This document shows positions 1 to 5,120 of a stretch of DNA of 46,629 nucleotides, in pieces. Each line of letters opens with the position of its first letter. Position 1 is the first letter of the stretch. The notes under the pieces are model-generated. The model had not been told where the DNA came from. It did no database searches and was given only the letters and a program-made list of their open reading frames with translations. Position numbers and translations under genes: made by a program. This DNA comes from Prevotella sp. (GTDB taxonomy: Bacteria; Bacteroidota; Bacteroidia; Bacteroidales; Bacteroidaceae): NCBI GenBank assembly GCA_016284635.1, contig JAEEPF010000006.1:1-46629 (forward strand), given 5' to 3'.

Positions 1-108
1 CTGTCCCTCACGGTCTGTTGTCTGATCAAACTTGTAGTCAACCATCATCACTTCTCTCTCTGCGAACCCGTCAATTGAAAGGGTTACCGGTGTTACATTC
101 TCTGCCAT
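1..108 (-). CDS. tssD: TssD-type (Hcp-like) T6SS tube protein, partial
   Basis: Only the first 36 codons are in the window; the gene runs off the left edge. The N-terminus (MAENVTPVTLSIDGF...) matches the full-length neighbour at 267-659 residue for residue in pattern: short leader, T-x-S/T-I-D-G, then an RE-V-x-M-V strand and a Y-x-F-x-Q-x-T-D segment. The leader just before the ATG (GAAAGGAAACAA) is almost the same as that of the neighbour, so the start is well supported. In the family, TssD hexamers stack into the inner tube of the Bacteroidetes type VI secretion system (T6SSiii). The assignment rests on the paralogy, since too little of this copy is visible to stand alone. Confidence 0.72.
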   Translation of the reverse strand, partial: MAENVTPVTLSIDGFAEREVMMVDYKFDQTTDREGQ

Positions 109-158
109 ATCTTGTTTCCTTTCTATTCTTTAATTGTTAAACTTTGAATTTCTTTTTT

Positions 159-223
159 GCAAGGACTACACGACTTAAGGACTTTTTTCACTTCAAGAGT
201 CTTGTTGTCCTGTAGTCCGTTGC
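159..223. repeat. Intergenic imperfect inverted repeat, GGACTACA family, copy 1
   Basis: Left arm 159-183 and right arm 199-223 are imperfect inverted copies. Both begin with GCAA(C)GGACTACA at the outer end and carry decayed GACTT/AGGACTT units inside. The same arms recur at 37259-37325 and 44644-44729, so this is a dispersed family. It sits between the two tssD genes. Confidence 0.7.
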
Positions 224-226
224 TAA

Positions 227-266
227 TTTTTTTACCTTTTTACTTTTTTACCTTTTTACCTTTTTA
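227..266. repeat. CCTTTTTA pyrimidine tandem repeat, copy 1
   Basis: About five degenerate units of TTTTTACC lie directly against the stop codon of the TssD gene at 267-659. In the transcribed sense this is a purine-rich tract just after the stop. Related tracts lie at 29925-29970, 39064-39101 and 40391-40457; in the first two of those the repeat is coding. Confidence 0.75.
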
Positions 267-659
267 TCATGCCCAGTCGTTCTCATACTTCACGTTACCG
301 AACTCGATCTGCTTGCAGGTGATCTCGATCTCCTCGAAGTGACCCATCTTGTCCTCCCACTTCTCCTCGTAGTTGACACAGTAGCCGTTGGTGAACTTGA
401 TGCTCTTCATCTCCTTGTTCGTCTTGGTCTCGAGGAACTTGATCTCGCCGTTCTTCGGGAGGTTGCGCTCGCACATCCATGCCAGCAGGTCGGGAGTACC
501 GTCGTTCAGGGCCTTCACGCGGACAGTGAGTTTACCGCCTCGGGGGATACCGGCCATCTGGCCTTCTACGTCTGTTGCCTGACTGAACTCATAAGTCACC
601 ATCAGTACTTCTCTGTCTTTGTAACCATCAATGGTCATTGAAACTGGAGTCTTTGCCAT
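267..659 (-). CDS. tssD: T6SS tube protein TssD (Hcp family, Bacteroidetes subtype iii)
   Basis: A 130-residue protein of the usual length for Bacteroidetes TssD/Hcp. It opens with a T-I-D-G-Y strand and has the family pattern Y-x-F-S-Q-x-T-D, then RGG-K-L-T-V-R-V, LLAWM, K-x-G-x-I-K-F-x-E, FTNGYCVNY-E-W and a closing EIEITC-KQIEFGNVKYENDW. Family knowledge: TssD hexameric rings stack into the inner tube of the contractile injection apparatus and are secreted on firing; no signal peptide is expected and none is seen. The start is set by MAKTP and by the leader GAAAGGAAACAA shared with the tandem copy downstream. A canonical Bacteroidetes promoter lies about 100 nt upstream (758-790). The neighbouring HU-HIG gene has its own promoter. 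No other T6SS component is in view. Confidence 0.87.
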   Translation of the reverse strand: MAKTPVSMTIDGYKDREVLMVTYEFSQATDVEGQMAGIPRGGKLTVRVKALNDGTPDLLAWMCERNLPKNGEIKFLETKTNKEMKSIKFTNGYCVNYEEKWEDKMGHFEEIEITCKQIEFGNVKYENDWA

Positions 660-757
660 AATTTGTTTCCTTTCTTTAATTTTTTAATGTAAATATTTAA
701 ATGTTTAATCTCTTTCTCTTGTTGTCTTAAGAACTCTTTTTGTTCCTTTTGACGATG

Positions 758-790
758 CAAAGTTACGACGGTTTTTAGTCTCATTCCAAA
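758..790 (-). promoter_or_regulatory. Bacteroidetes-type promoter for tssD
   Basis: On the minus strand TTTG (790-787), a 21-nt spacer, then TAACTTTG (765-758) match the TTTG/TAnnTTTG consensus of the major Bacteroidetes sigma factor. Transcription would start near 753, giving a 5' leader of about 95 nt that ends in the purine-rich GAAAGGAAACAA stretch before the ATG. Confidence 0.7.
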
Positions 791-829
791 CTTTTTCTCT
801 CTTTTTTTATCAAAAGCTATGGACAAAGA

Positions 830-883
830 ACCCTTTTATGGACAAATCGGGTAAAACGCGCTGATTCCTGTCCATAAAAGGGT
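830..883. repeat. 15-bp perfect inverted repeat upstream of tssD
   Basis: ACCCTTTTATGGACA at 830-844 is repeated as its exact reverse complement at 869-883 around a 24-nt loop. A direct copy of TATGGACAAA lies at 818-827 and 838-847. The site is 40-95 bp upstream of the tssD -33 box. It could be an operator for tssD, a hairpin ending HU-HIG transcription (no U-tract follows it), or a mobile repeat. Confidence 0.6.
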
Positions 884-1048
884 CTCAACAGGTCAGAATT
901 TATCACAGCGGGGACACCTGTGCTCACAAAGTGTCAGCCCCCTTGTGAGACGAATCGGTAAAAAGCAAAATCTCAGATTATCGTTTATGCTATAACCGAA
1001 GCATGGCGGCCTCTGGATGGCACCGTCGTTGTCTTAGTACACCTTCTG
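884..1048. other. Gap between HU-HIG and tssD without a gene
   Basis: No credible reading frame. At 923-949 CTCACAA and TTGTGAG face each other around a GTCAGCCCCC core. This resembles the right arm of the inverted repeat inside the GH97 gene (29326-29347: GTCAGTCCCCATTGTGAG), so it may be a decayed copy of the same element. Nothing else was recognised. Confidence 0.35.
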
Positions 1049-1675
1049 TTATCCTCTTACCCAGCATTTCAGGGGCCCGCTGCCACTGGCCTTGATGCCA
1101 GAGGTGGGGTCGCTGACAAGTTGTGCCAGTTCCCTAGAGGCTTTTGTACGACTCAGGGCGTTGAGGTTCGCATATTCCTGCAACCTGATGCTTCCATTCT
1201 TGTCGATAAACGCCAAGGCGCGTTCAAGCCTTTGTTGGCTCGAGAAAGGTGAGGGCGAAGTTGCGAAGTGTCCGCTTCGTTCGAAAGTGTTCTCGCGATT
1301 GATTTCGTCCACCAGCTTCTGATCCACCCTTAAGTTAATGCCCTTGGCTCTCACGTGTAGGTATTTTGTCTTGGTCTTTTCTGTCTCTGCATCGGCAGAA
1401 TCAGATATACTGTCAGTAAACTCCAACGTCAAAGAGAACACGCCTAGATTGTCAATCTTCAGGGTGTGCCCCATCGGCAGTACGTTTTTCATGACGACGG
1501 TCAGGGTGTCGAGCACGCCCCTGACAACTCCCTTGCTGAATGCAGGTGAATAGGTATTAACGAGCTCAACCACCTTATCGTAGTCGAACTCAGTATATAC
1601 TTGCATCTTGGGGAATGCTTTGCCATTGCTGCTGTTCATGCCCTCGGGCATCTCCTTTACTACATAATTTGCCAT
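1049..1675 (-). CDS. HU-HIG family DNA-binding protein with C-terminal winged helix
   Basis: A 208-residue protein. Residues about 1-125 are an HU/IHF-like fold of the HU-HIG type: the EFDYDKVVELVNTYS helix, a GVVRGVLDTLTVVMKNVLP helix, then GHTLKIDNLGVFSLTLEF, which is the -G-x-x-V-x-x-x-L-G-x-F- strand of the family. Residues about 140-208 (RLERALAFIDKNGSIRLQEYANLNALSRTKASRELAQL, described here in parts) look like a winged helix-turn-helix, the usual partner of HU in the HIG subfamily. It is likely a nucleoid-associated or regulatory protein; its targets cannot be read from the sequence. The gene has its own promoter (1807-1838), a nearly perfect palindrome just upstream (1850-1870) and a large stem-loop in its leader (1733-1797), suggesting tight control, perhaps autoregulation. 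The start MANYVVKEMP is the first ATG of the frame. Confidence 0.8.
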   Translation of the reverse strand: MANYVVKEMPEGMNSSNGKAFPKMQVYTEFDYDKVVELVNTYSPAFSKGVVRGVLDTLTVVMKNVLPMGHTLKIDNLGVFSLTLEFTDSISDSADAETEKTKTKYLHVRAKGINLRVDQKLVDEINRENTFERSGHFATSPSPFSSQQRLERALAFIDKNGSIRLQEYANLNALSRTKASRELAQLVSDPTSGIKASGSGPLKCWVRG

Positions 1676-1732
1676 AATCGCTATCTTTATTTTCTTGTGC
1701 TTAGTGCTTTTTTTACTCCTATATTGGTTTCC

Positions 1733-1797
1733 AATATTTCAAGCCTTGGAATATATATACCAGGCCTTAGGACAAATATTCCAGGACTTGAAATATT
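1733..1797 (-). promoter_or_regulatory. Leader stem-loop of the HU-HIG gene
   Basis: Arms 1733-1754 and 1776-1797 are reverse complements at 20 of 22 positions, with a 21-nt loop. Given the promoter at 1807-1838, the transcript would begin about 5 nt before this stem, so the mRNA would carry a 5'-terminal hairpin. It may stabilise the message or gate translation; alternatively the DNA arms bind a protein. Confidence 0.6.
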
Positions 1798-1806
1798 ATC
1801 CAGTTG

Positions 1807-1838
1807 CAAAGGTAAGCAAATTTCTCCAACCAAACAAA
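1807..1838 (-). promoter_or_regulatory. Bacteroidetes-type promoter for the HU-HIG gene
   Basis: Minus-strand TTTG (1838-1835), 20-nt spacer, TACCTTTG (1814-1807). This is a full consensus match with ideal spacing, about 130 nt upstream of the ATG at 1675. Confidence 0.72.
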
Positions 1839-1849
1839 TGTTTTTAGGA

Positions 1850-1870
1850 CTATTGATAGACTATCAATAG
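1850..1870. promoter_or_regulatory. Perfect 10-bp palindrome (operator candidate)
   Basis: CTATTGATAG (1850-1859), one central base, then CTATCAATAG (1861-1870) is a perfect inverted repeat. It starts 12 bp upstream of the -33 box of the HU-HIG promoter and about 110 bp upstream of the divergent promoter at 1976-2006. Position and symmetry fit a dimeric regulator site. The regulator is unknown; HU-HIG itself is one candidate. Confidence 0.55.
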
Positions 1871-1975
1871 CAGAGTAAGCATTTTCTTCGTGGTCGTATC
1901 GCGGCGTGTAGCGAACCAGTTTGTGGACAGCCGCCTGATCCATCACCTCGTTTAACAAGTTTTATCCACATTCTC

Positions 1976-2006
1976 TTCGTCAAGTGGAATTTTTTCACTA
2001 CCTTTG
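1976..2006 (+). promoter_or_regulatory. Bacteroidetes-type promoter for the DUF4421-like gene
   Basis: TTCG (1976-1979, one mismatch from TTTG), a 19-nt spacer and TACCTTTG (1999-2006), 29 bp before the ATG at 2036. The rest of the 360-bp gap between the divergent genes (1676-2035) holds only the elements listed here and no convincing gene. Confidence 0.65.
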
Positions 2007-2035
2007 CGGCAGAATCTGTAGATAAATTAGGTAAT

Positions 2036-3220
2036 ATGCGGAAAAGATGTCTGTTTCTGATGATGGCCATGATGCCTCTAATCGCTGTGGCACAGGATGT
2101 TACGGCAACCTTGCCGGTCCCTGCCCAGAAGAGTGGTAACTTGTTCAAGATGGCTTCTGACTCCGCCAAGGGGAAGCCGGCACTGCTCCAGCCTCTCTAT
2201 TGGGTGAAGACGCTCATCGACTCGTCGGCTGTGGCCACCGTCGACCGTAATTATATCGAACAGCCCAAGAAGCCTTGGGCCGTGGAGGCACGATCGACCG
2301 TAAACCATTCTGTACTGAAGATGGAGGCAGACTGGTCGTTTGAGGATCTCTTGGAAGGGCGTATCACAGCCAAGACAGACAACCGTTATCCAGTGTCGCT
2401 GGGTTTATGGGCTGGTTACAGGGGCTATGGCTTCGGCTACTCCAAGCAACTGAGCGGCGACGGCAGCACGTTCTCCTTTGGGGCGATGGGCGGCAGTTTC
2501 GGTATCAACATGCGTATCAGCAGCTATCGCAGCTCAACGCCATACGTGACCTACTTGTTTGCCTCGGGCGGAGAGGTGGATGCTGACGAGGGCCACGTGC
2601 CGATGGATGACCCCATGCGGATACGTTCGTTCTTCCTCGACGCTTATTATATGTTCAATAGCAAACGCTTCTCCTATTCGGCTGCCTATGACCAGTCGCT
2701 CATCCAGCGTCGCTCTGCGGGCTCGTTCATGGCTGGGCTGATGTACTATCACACCAGGGTGGCTTTCGATGACGACGCGTGCTGGCCGATGGTGTTGCTG
2801 ATGAAGTCTATCGGCAAACTGAAGTTCACGCAGGCTAACTTAGGGGCAGGCTATGCTTACAACTGGGTGCCGGCACGGGGATGGCTCGTCAGCGCACAGG
2901 TGATGCCGATGATCACCTTCTATAACAGGAGTTCGGTCTACTATTATGATATAGTGGATGATCATGGACACAGCATTTTTGAGGAAGATGAAATCGACAT
3001 CGACTGGGATGGCAATTTCACTGTCTTGGGAAAAGATGACGACACTACGGGCAACCGTGTGAGCTGGAACTTCGATGCGAGACTGTCGCTGGTCTATAAT
3101 TGGAGCAATTGCTATCTGAGAGTCTACGGCCACTACAACCGCTTCCGCTATAAGAATGACGATGGCCTGGGCTGGCTGATGGACTGGACTGGATATGCTT
3201 CGTTAGGCATCAGGTTTTGA
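2036..3220 (+). CDS. DUF4421-like outer-membrane beta-barrel protein
   Basis: A 394-residue protein with a clear signal peptide (MRKRCLFLMMAMMPLIAVAQ, cleavage after AQ). The mature part is rich in alternating aromatic and small residues: GLWAGYRGYGFGYSKQL, SFGAMGGSFGINMRIS, SFFLDAYYMF, FSYSAAYDQS, QANLGAGYAYNWVPARGWLVSAQ and a last strand ending in ASLGIRF, the C-terminal phenylalanine signature of outer-membrane barrels. The GYRGYGFGY block and overall length recall DUF4421, a Bacteroidetes family of unknown function; that family name is from memory and not verified. Two acidic loops (HSIFEEDEIDIDWDGNF and the VDADEGHVPMDD region) would face outside or bind cations. The gene has its own promoter and is followed by mnmA after 10 nt, so the two are probably co-transcribed, although no functional link is evident. 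Confidence 0.7.
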   Translation: MRKRCLFLMMAMMPLIAVAQDVTATLPVPAQKSGNLFKMASDSAKGKPALLQPLYWVKTLIDSSAVATVDRNYIEQPKKPWAVEARSTVNHSVLKMEADWSFEDLLEGRITAKTDNRYPVSLGLWAGYRGYGFGYSKQLSGDGSTFSFGAMGGSFGINMRISSYRSSTPYVTYLFASGGEVDADEGHVPMDDPMRIRSFFLDAYYMFNSKRFSYSAAYDQSLIQRRSAGSFMAGLMYYHTRVAFDDDACWPMVLLMKSIGKLKFTQANLGAGYAYNWVPARGWLVSAQVMPMITFYNRSSVYYYDIVDDHGHSIFEEDEIDIDWDGNFTVLGKDDDTTGNRVSWNFDARLSLVYNWSNCYLRVYGHYNRFRYKNDDGLGWLMDWTGYASLGIRF

Positions 3221-3230
3221 TAAGTGAAAA

Positions 3231-4334
3231 GTGAGAAGTGAGGAACTGAGGGATCAAAGGATTGCCGTGCTGCTTTCTGGCGGCGTCGACAGTAGTGTCG
3301 TGGTGTACGAGTTCGCACGCCTCGGCCTCCATCCTGACTGCTTCTATATCAAGATTGGTCCTGAGGAAGAGGAGGAGTGGGACTGCTCGTCGGAGGAGGA
3401 CCTTGAGATGGCAACGGCTGTGGCCCATAAGTACGGCTGTCGGCTGGAGGTGATTGACTGCCATCGCGAATACTGGGATCAGGTGACGAAATATACGATG
3501 GACAAGGTCCGTGCAGGCTTGACGCCCAATCCGGATGTGATGTGCAACCGTCTGATTAAGTTTGGAGCGTTTGATGAAAAATGCGGACATAGGTATGATC
3601 TTATTGCTACGGGGCATTACGCCCAGACGGAGATTGATGGGGAGGGTAGGAAATGGCTCTGTACCAGTCCTGACCCTGTGAAGGACCAGACGGATTTCCT
3701 TGCTCAGATCTATGACTGGCAACTGAAGAAGGCGCTCTTCCCTATTGGACATTATATGAAGGATGAGGTGCGTCAGATCGCAGAGCGTGAACATCTGGTG
3801 AATGCCCGTCGTAAGGATTCTCAGGGTATCTGTTTCCTGGGGAAAGTGAATTATAACGACTATATCCGTCGCTATCTGGGTGAGCAGCCGGGAGATGTGA
3901 TAGAGTTGGAAACGGGTAAGCGAATTGGCGAACATAAGGGTTTGTGGTTCCACACCATCGGCCAGCGTAAGGGGATGGGCTTCAGCGGCGGTCCTTGGTT
4001 CGTGGTGAAGAAGGATGTGGGTAGGAATATTCTTTACGTTTCGCATGGGTATGATCCGGATGCGGCTTATCAACAGGATTTCAAGGTGCATGGGTTCCAT
4101 TGGCTGGTGACACAGATGAGCCAGTCACCCAGTGTCACTGAGCTGCCGCACGAGATTACCTTCAAGATCCGTCATACTCCGGATTATCTGCCGGCTACGT
4201 TGGAGTGGACGGGTGACGGTAGTTTTGTGGTTCATGCAAAGGAGCGGATTCACGGGGTGGCACCAGGCCAATTCTGTGTCGTTTATGACAAGAATCACCA
4301 TCGTTGCCTGGGCTCAGGAGAGATTACCTTGTAG
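3231..4334 (+). CDS. mnmA: tRNA-specific 2-thiouridylase MnmA
   Basis: A 367-residue protein, normal for MnmA. It carries the PP-loop SGGVDSS (residues 16-22) that binds ATP, the NPDVMC-N motif with catalytic Cys105, the ATGHYA motif (about 127-131) and the SQGICFLG motif with Cys201; these two cysteines form the persulfide and disulfide during thiolation. The GQRKGMGFSGGPWFV block and the C-terminal PGQFCVVYD barrel are also typical. It thiolates U34 of tRNA Lys, Glu and Gln in the cytoplasm. The start is a GTG at 3231; the first residues (RSEELRDQR) come from a repeat-like tract of the AAGTGAGAAGTGAGGAACTGAGG type, so the conserved fold begins at IAVLLSGG. Bacteroidetes often carry two mnmA paralogues; which one this is cannot be told here. 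Confidence 0.9.
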   Translation: MRSEELRDQRIAVLLSGGVDSSVVVYEFARLGLHPDCFYIKIGPEEEEEWDCSSEEDLEMATAVAHKYGCRLEVIDCHREYWDQVTKYTMDKVRAGLTPNPDVMCNRLIKFGAFDEKCGHRYDLIATGHYAQTEIDGEGRKWLCTSPDPVKDQTDFLAQIYDWQLKKALFPIGHYMKDEVRQIAEREHLVNARRKDSQGICFLGKVNYNDYIRRYLGEQPGDVIELETGKRIGEHKGLWFHTIGQRKGMGFSGGPWFVVKKDVGRNILYVSHGYDPDAAYQQDFKVHGFHWLVTQMSQSPSVTELPHEITFKIRHTPDYLPATLEWTGDGSFVVHAKERIHGVAPGQFCVVYDKNHHRCLGSGEITL

Positions 4335-4404
4335 GATTATCTCGCCATGTATTGTTGGCGAAGATTAATTTTTTCCTTATAAATATGTATTTTGACCCGT
4401 TTTT

Positions 4405-4436
4405 TTTGGTCATGTCAATAAAAATGTGTAATTTTG
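4405..4436 (+). promoter_or_regulatory. Promoter of the polysaccharide operon
   Basis: TTTG (4405-4408), a 20-nt spacer and TAATTTTG (4429-4436) match the consensus with ideal spacing. The expected start near 4442 leaves a leader of about 140 nt before the UpxY ATG at 4581. No inverted repeats flank it closely enough to suggest an invertible promoter. Confidence 0.72.
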
Positions 4437-4442
4437 CGCCCG

Positions 4443-4580
4443 TTATAGAAAGTCGATTCCTATATAATCTGCGAGCCTTCAGCTCTCCGGCGGAGGGGGT
4501 AAGACTGCCTATATCCTTGATGGCCAGAATGTTAAATAGCTTCTGGTGGGGTGTTCGCCCTACTGGAGGAAGGGAAGAAA
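4443..4580 (+). promoter_or_regulatory. 5' leader of the upxY-type operon
   Basis: An untranslated leader with local hairpins. CTCC-GGC-GGAG at 4485-4495 is followed by a G-run, and CCAGAA (4524-4529) pairs with TTCTGG (4541-4546). The segment GGCGGAGGGGGTAAGA distantly recalls polymerase-pausing elements read by NusG paralogues, but the match is weak. In Bacteroides the UpxY proteins need the leader of their own operon, which is the reason to mark it. GGAGGAAGGG (4565-4574) is the ribosome-binding stretch that decides the start at 4581 over a GTG at 4551. Confidence 0.45.
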
Positions 4581-5114
4581 ATGCAACAAAAGGAAAAGAT
4601 TTGGACGGTGGTTCGCACCTTCAACAGACATGAAATGATCGTGAGTGACTTCCTCAAGCAGGAAGGCTTGACGTGTTTTATCCCAATGCGGTACACGGAA
4701 AAACTGGCGGGTGACGATCTGAGACCCCGTCGGGTGTTGGTTCCGGTCATTCATAATTACGTGTTTGTTGACCTTGAGATGCCAATGACACAGTTGAGTT
4801 CGCTGCTGGCAAAGTGCGCCACGCCCCTTTACATTCTGAAACATCGGGATACAGACCTTCCGGTAGAGATCTCCAACAGGGAGATGATGGAGTTCCGAAT
4901 GCTGTGCGACCCGGCTTTTGAGCAGCGGGTTAATATTATCCAGCAGGAGGACGAGCCGGAAGTCGGAAAGGAAGTCGAAATCATTCATGGGCCCTTTGCA
5001 GGTGTTCATGGCAAGTTATACAGGAAACAAAAAAAGTACTGGTTCGTGAAGACCATTGCTGGTGTGAGCGTCGAGTTGCGCATCACCCGATGGTTCTGTA
5101 GAGAAGTGGAATGA
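4581..5114 (+). CDS. UpxY-type NusG paralogue, transcription antiterminator
   Basis: A 177-residue protein with a NusG N-terminal domain at residues 1-105 (WTVVRTFNRHEMIVSDFL...GLTCFIPMRY at the start, then PVIHNYVFV, the strand pair typical of NGN) and a KOW domain at about 125-155 (GKEVEIIHGPFAGVHGKL). Family knowledge: in Bacteroides, UpxY is the first gene of each capsule operon and stops premature termination in the leader of its own locus. Its position as first gene after the promoter, before SLBB, Wzz, Wzx and Wzy genes, fits. No UpxZ-like inhibitor gene follows, unlike typical Bacteroides fragilis loci, so any cross-locus silencing must work otherwise. The start is ATG 4581, preceded by GGAGGAAGGGAAG. 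Confidence 0.85.
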   Translation: MQQKEKIWTVVRTFNRHEMIVSDFLKQEGLTCFIPMRYTEKLAGDDLRPRRVLVPVIHNYVFVDLEMPMTQLSSLLAKCATPLYILKHRDTDLPVEISNREMMEFRMLCDPAFEQRVNIIQQEDEPEVGKEVEIIHGPFAGVHGKLYRKQKKYWFVKTIAGVSVELRITRWFCREVE

Positions 5115-5120
5115 GAAAAA

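Noticed and set aside
157..342. A short hydrophobic plus-strand frame with FLPFYFFTFLPFYHAQ that looks like a signal peptide
   Set aside because: It is the CCTTTTTA repeat read in one frame, runs antisense into the TssD gene, and ends without any domain. It is useful only as an illustration of how this repeat mimics export signals.
635..826. A 63-codon minus-strand frame just upstream of tssD
   Set aside because: It is lysine-rich low-complexity sequence that spans the consensus promoter and leader of tssD; no family resemblance.
1767..1958. Minus-strand small frame containing RYTPRYDHEENAYSAIDS
   Set aside because: It overlaps the palindrome, the promoter and the leader stem of the HU-HIG gene and has no recognisable relatives or ribosome-binding stretch.
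1962..1970. TTATCCACA, an exact DnaA-box match
   Set aside because: Only one perfect copy was seen, with no cluster, AT-rich unwinding region or dnaA/dnaN genes nearby, so it is not evidence for an origin.
3210..4100. A 296-codon frame antisense to mnmA
   Set aside because: mnmA has all its motifs on the plus strand; the antisense frame has no family features and reflects codon bias.
4335..4580. A small gene between mnmA and upxY
   Set aside because: The frames there cross the consensus promoter and leader hairpins and show no recognisable protein; a leader is the better explanation.
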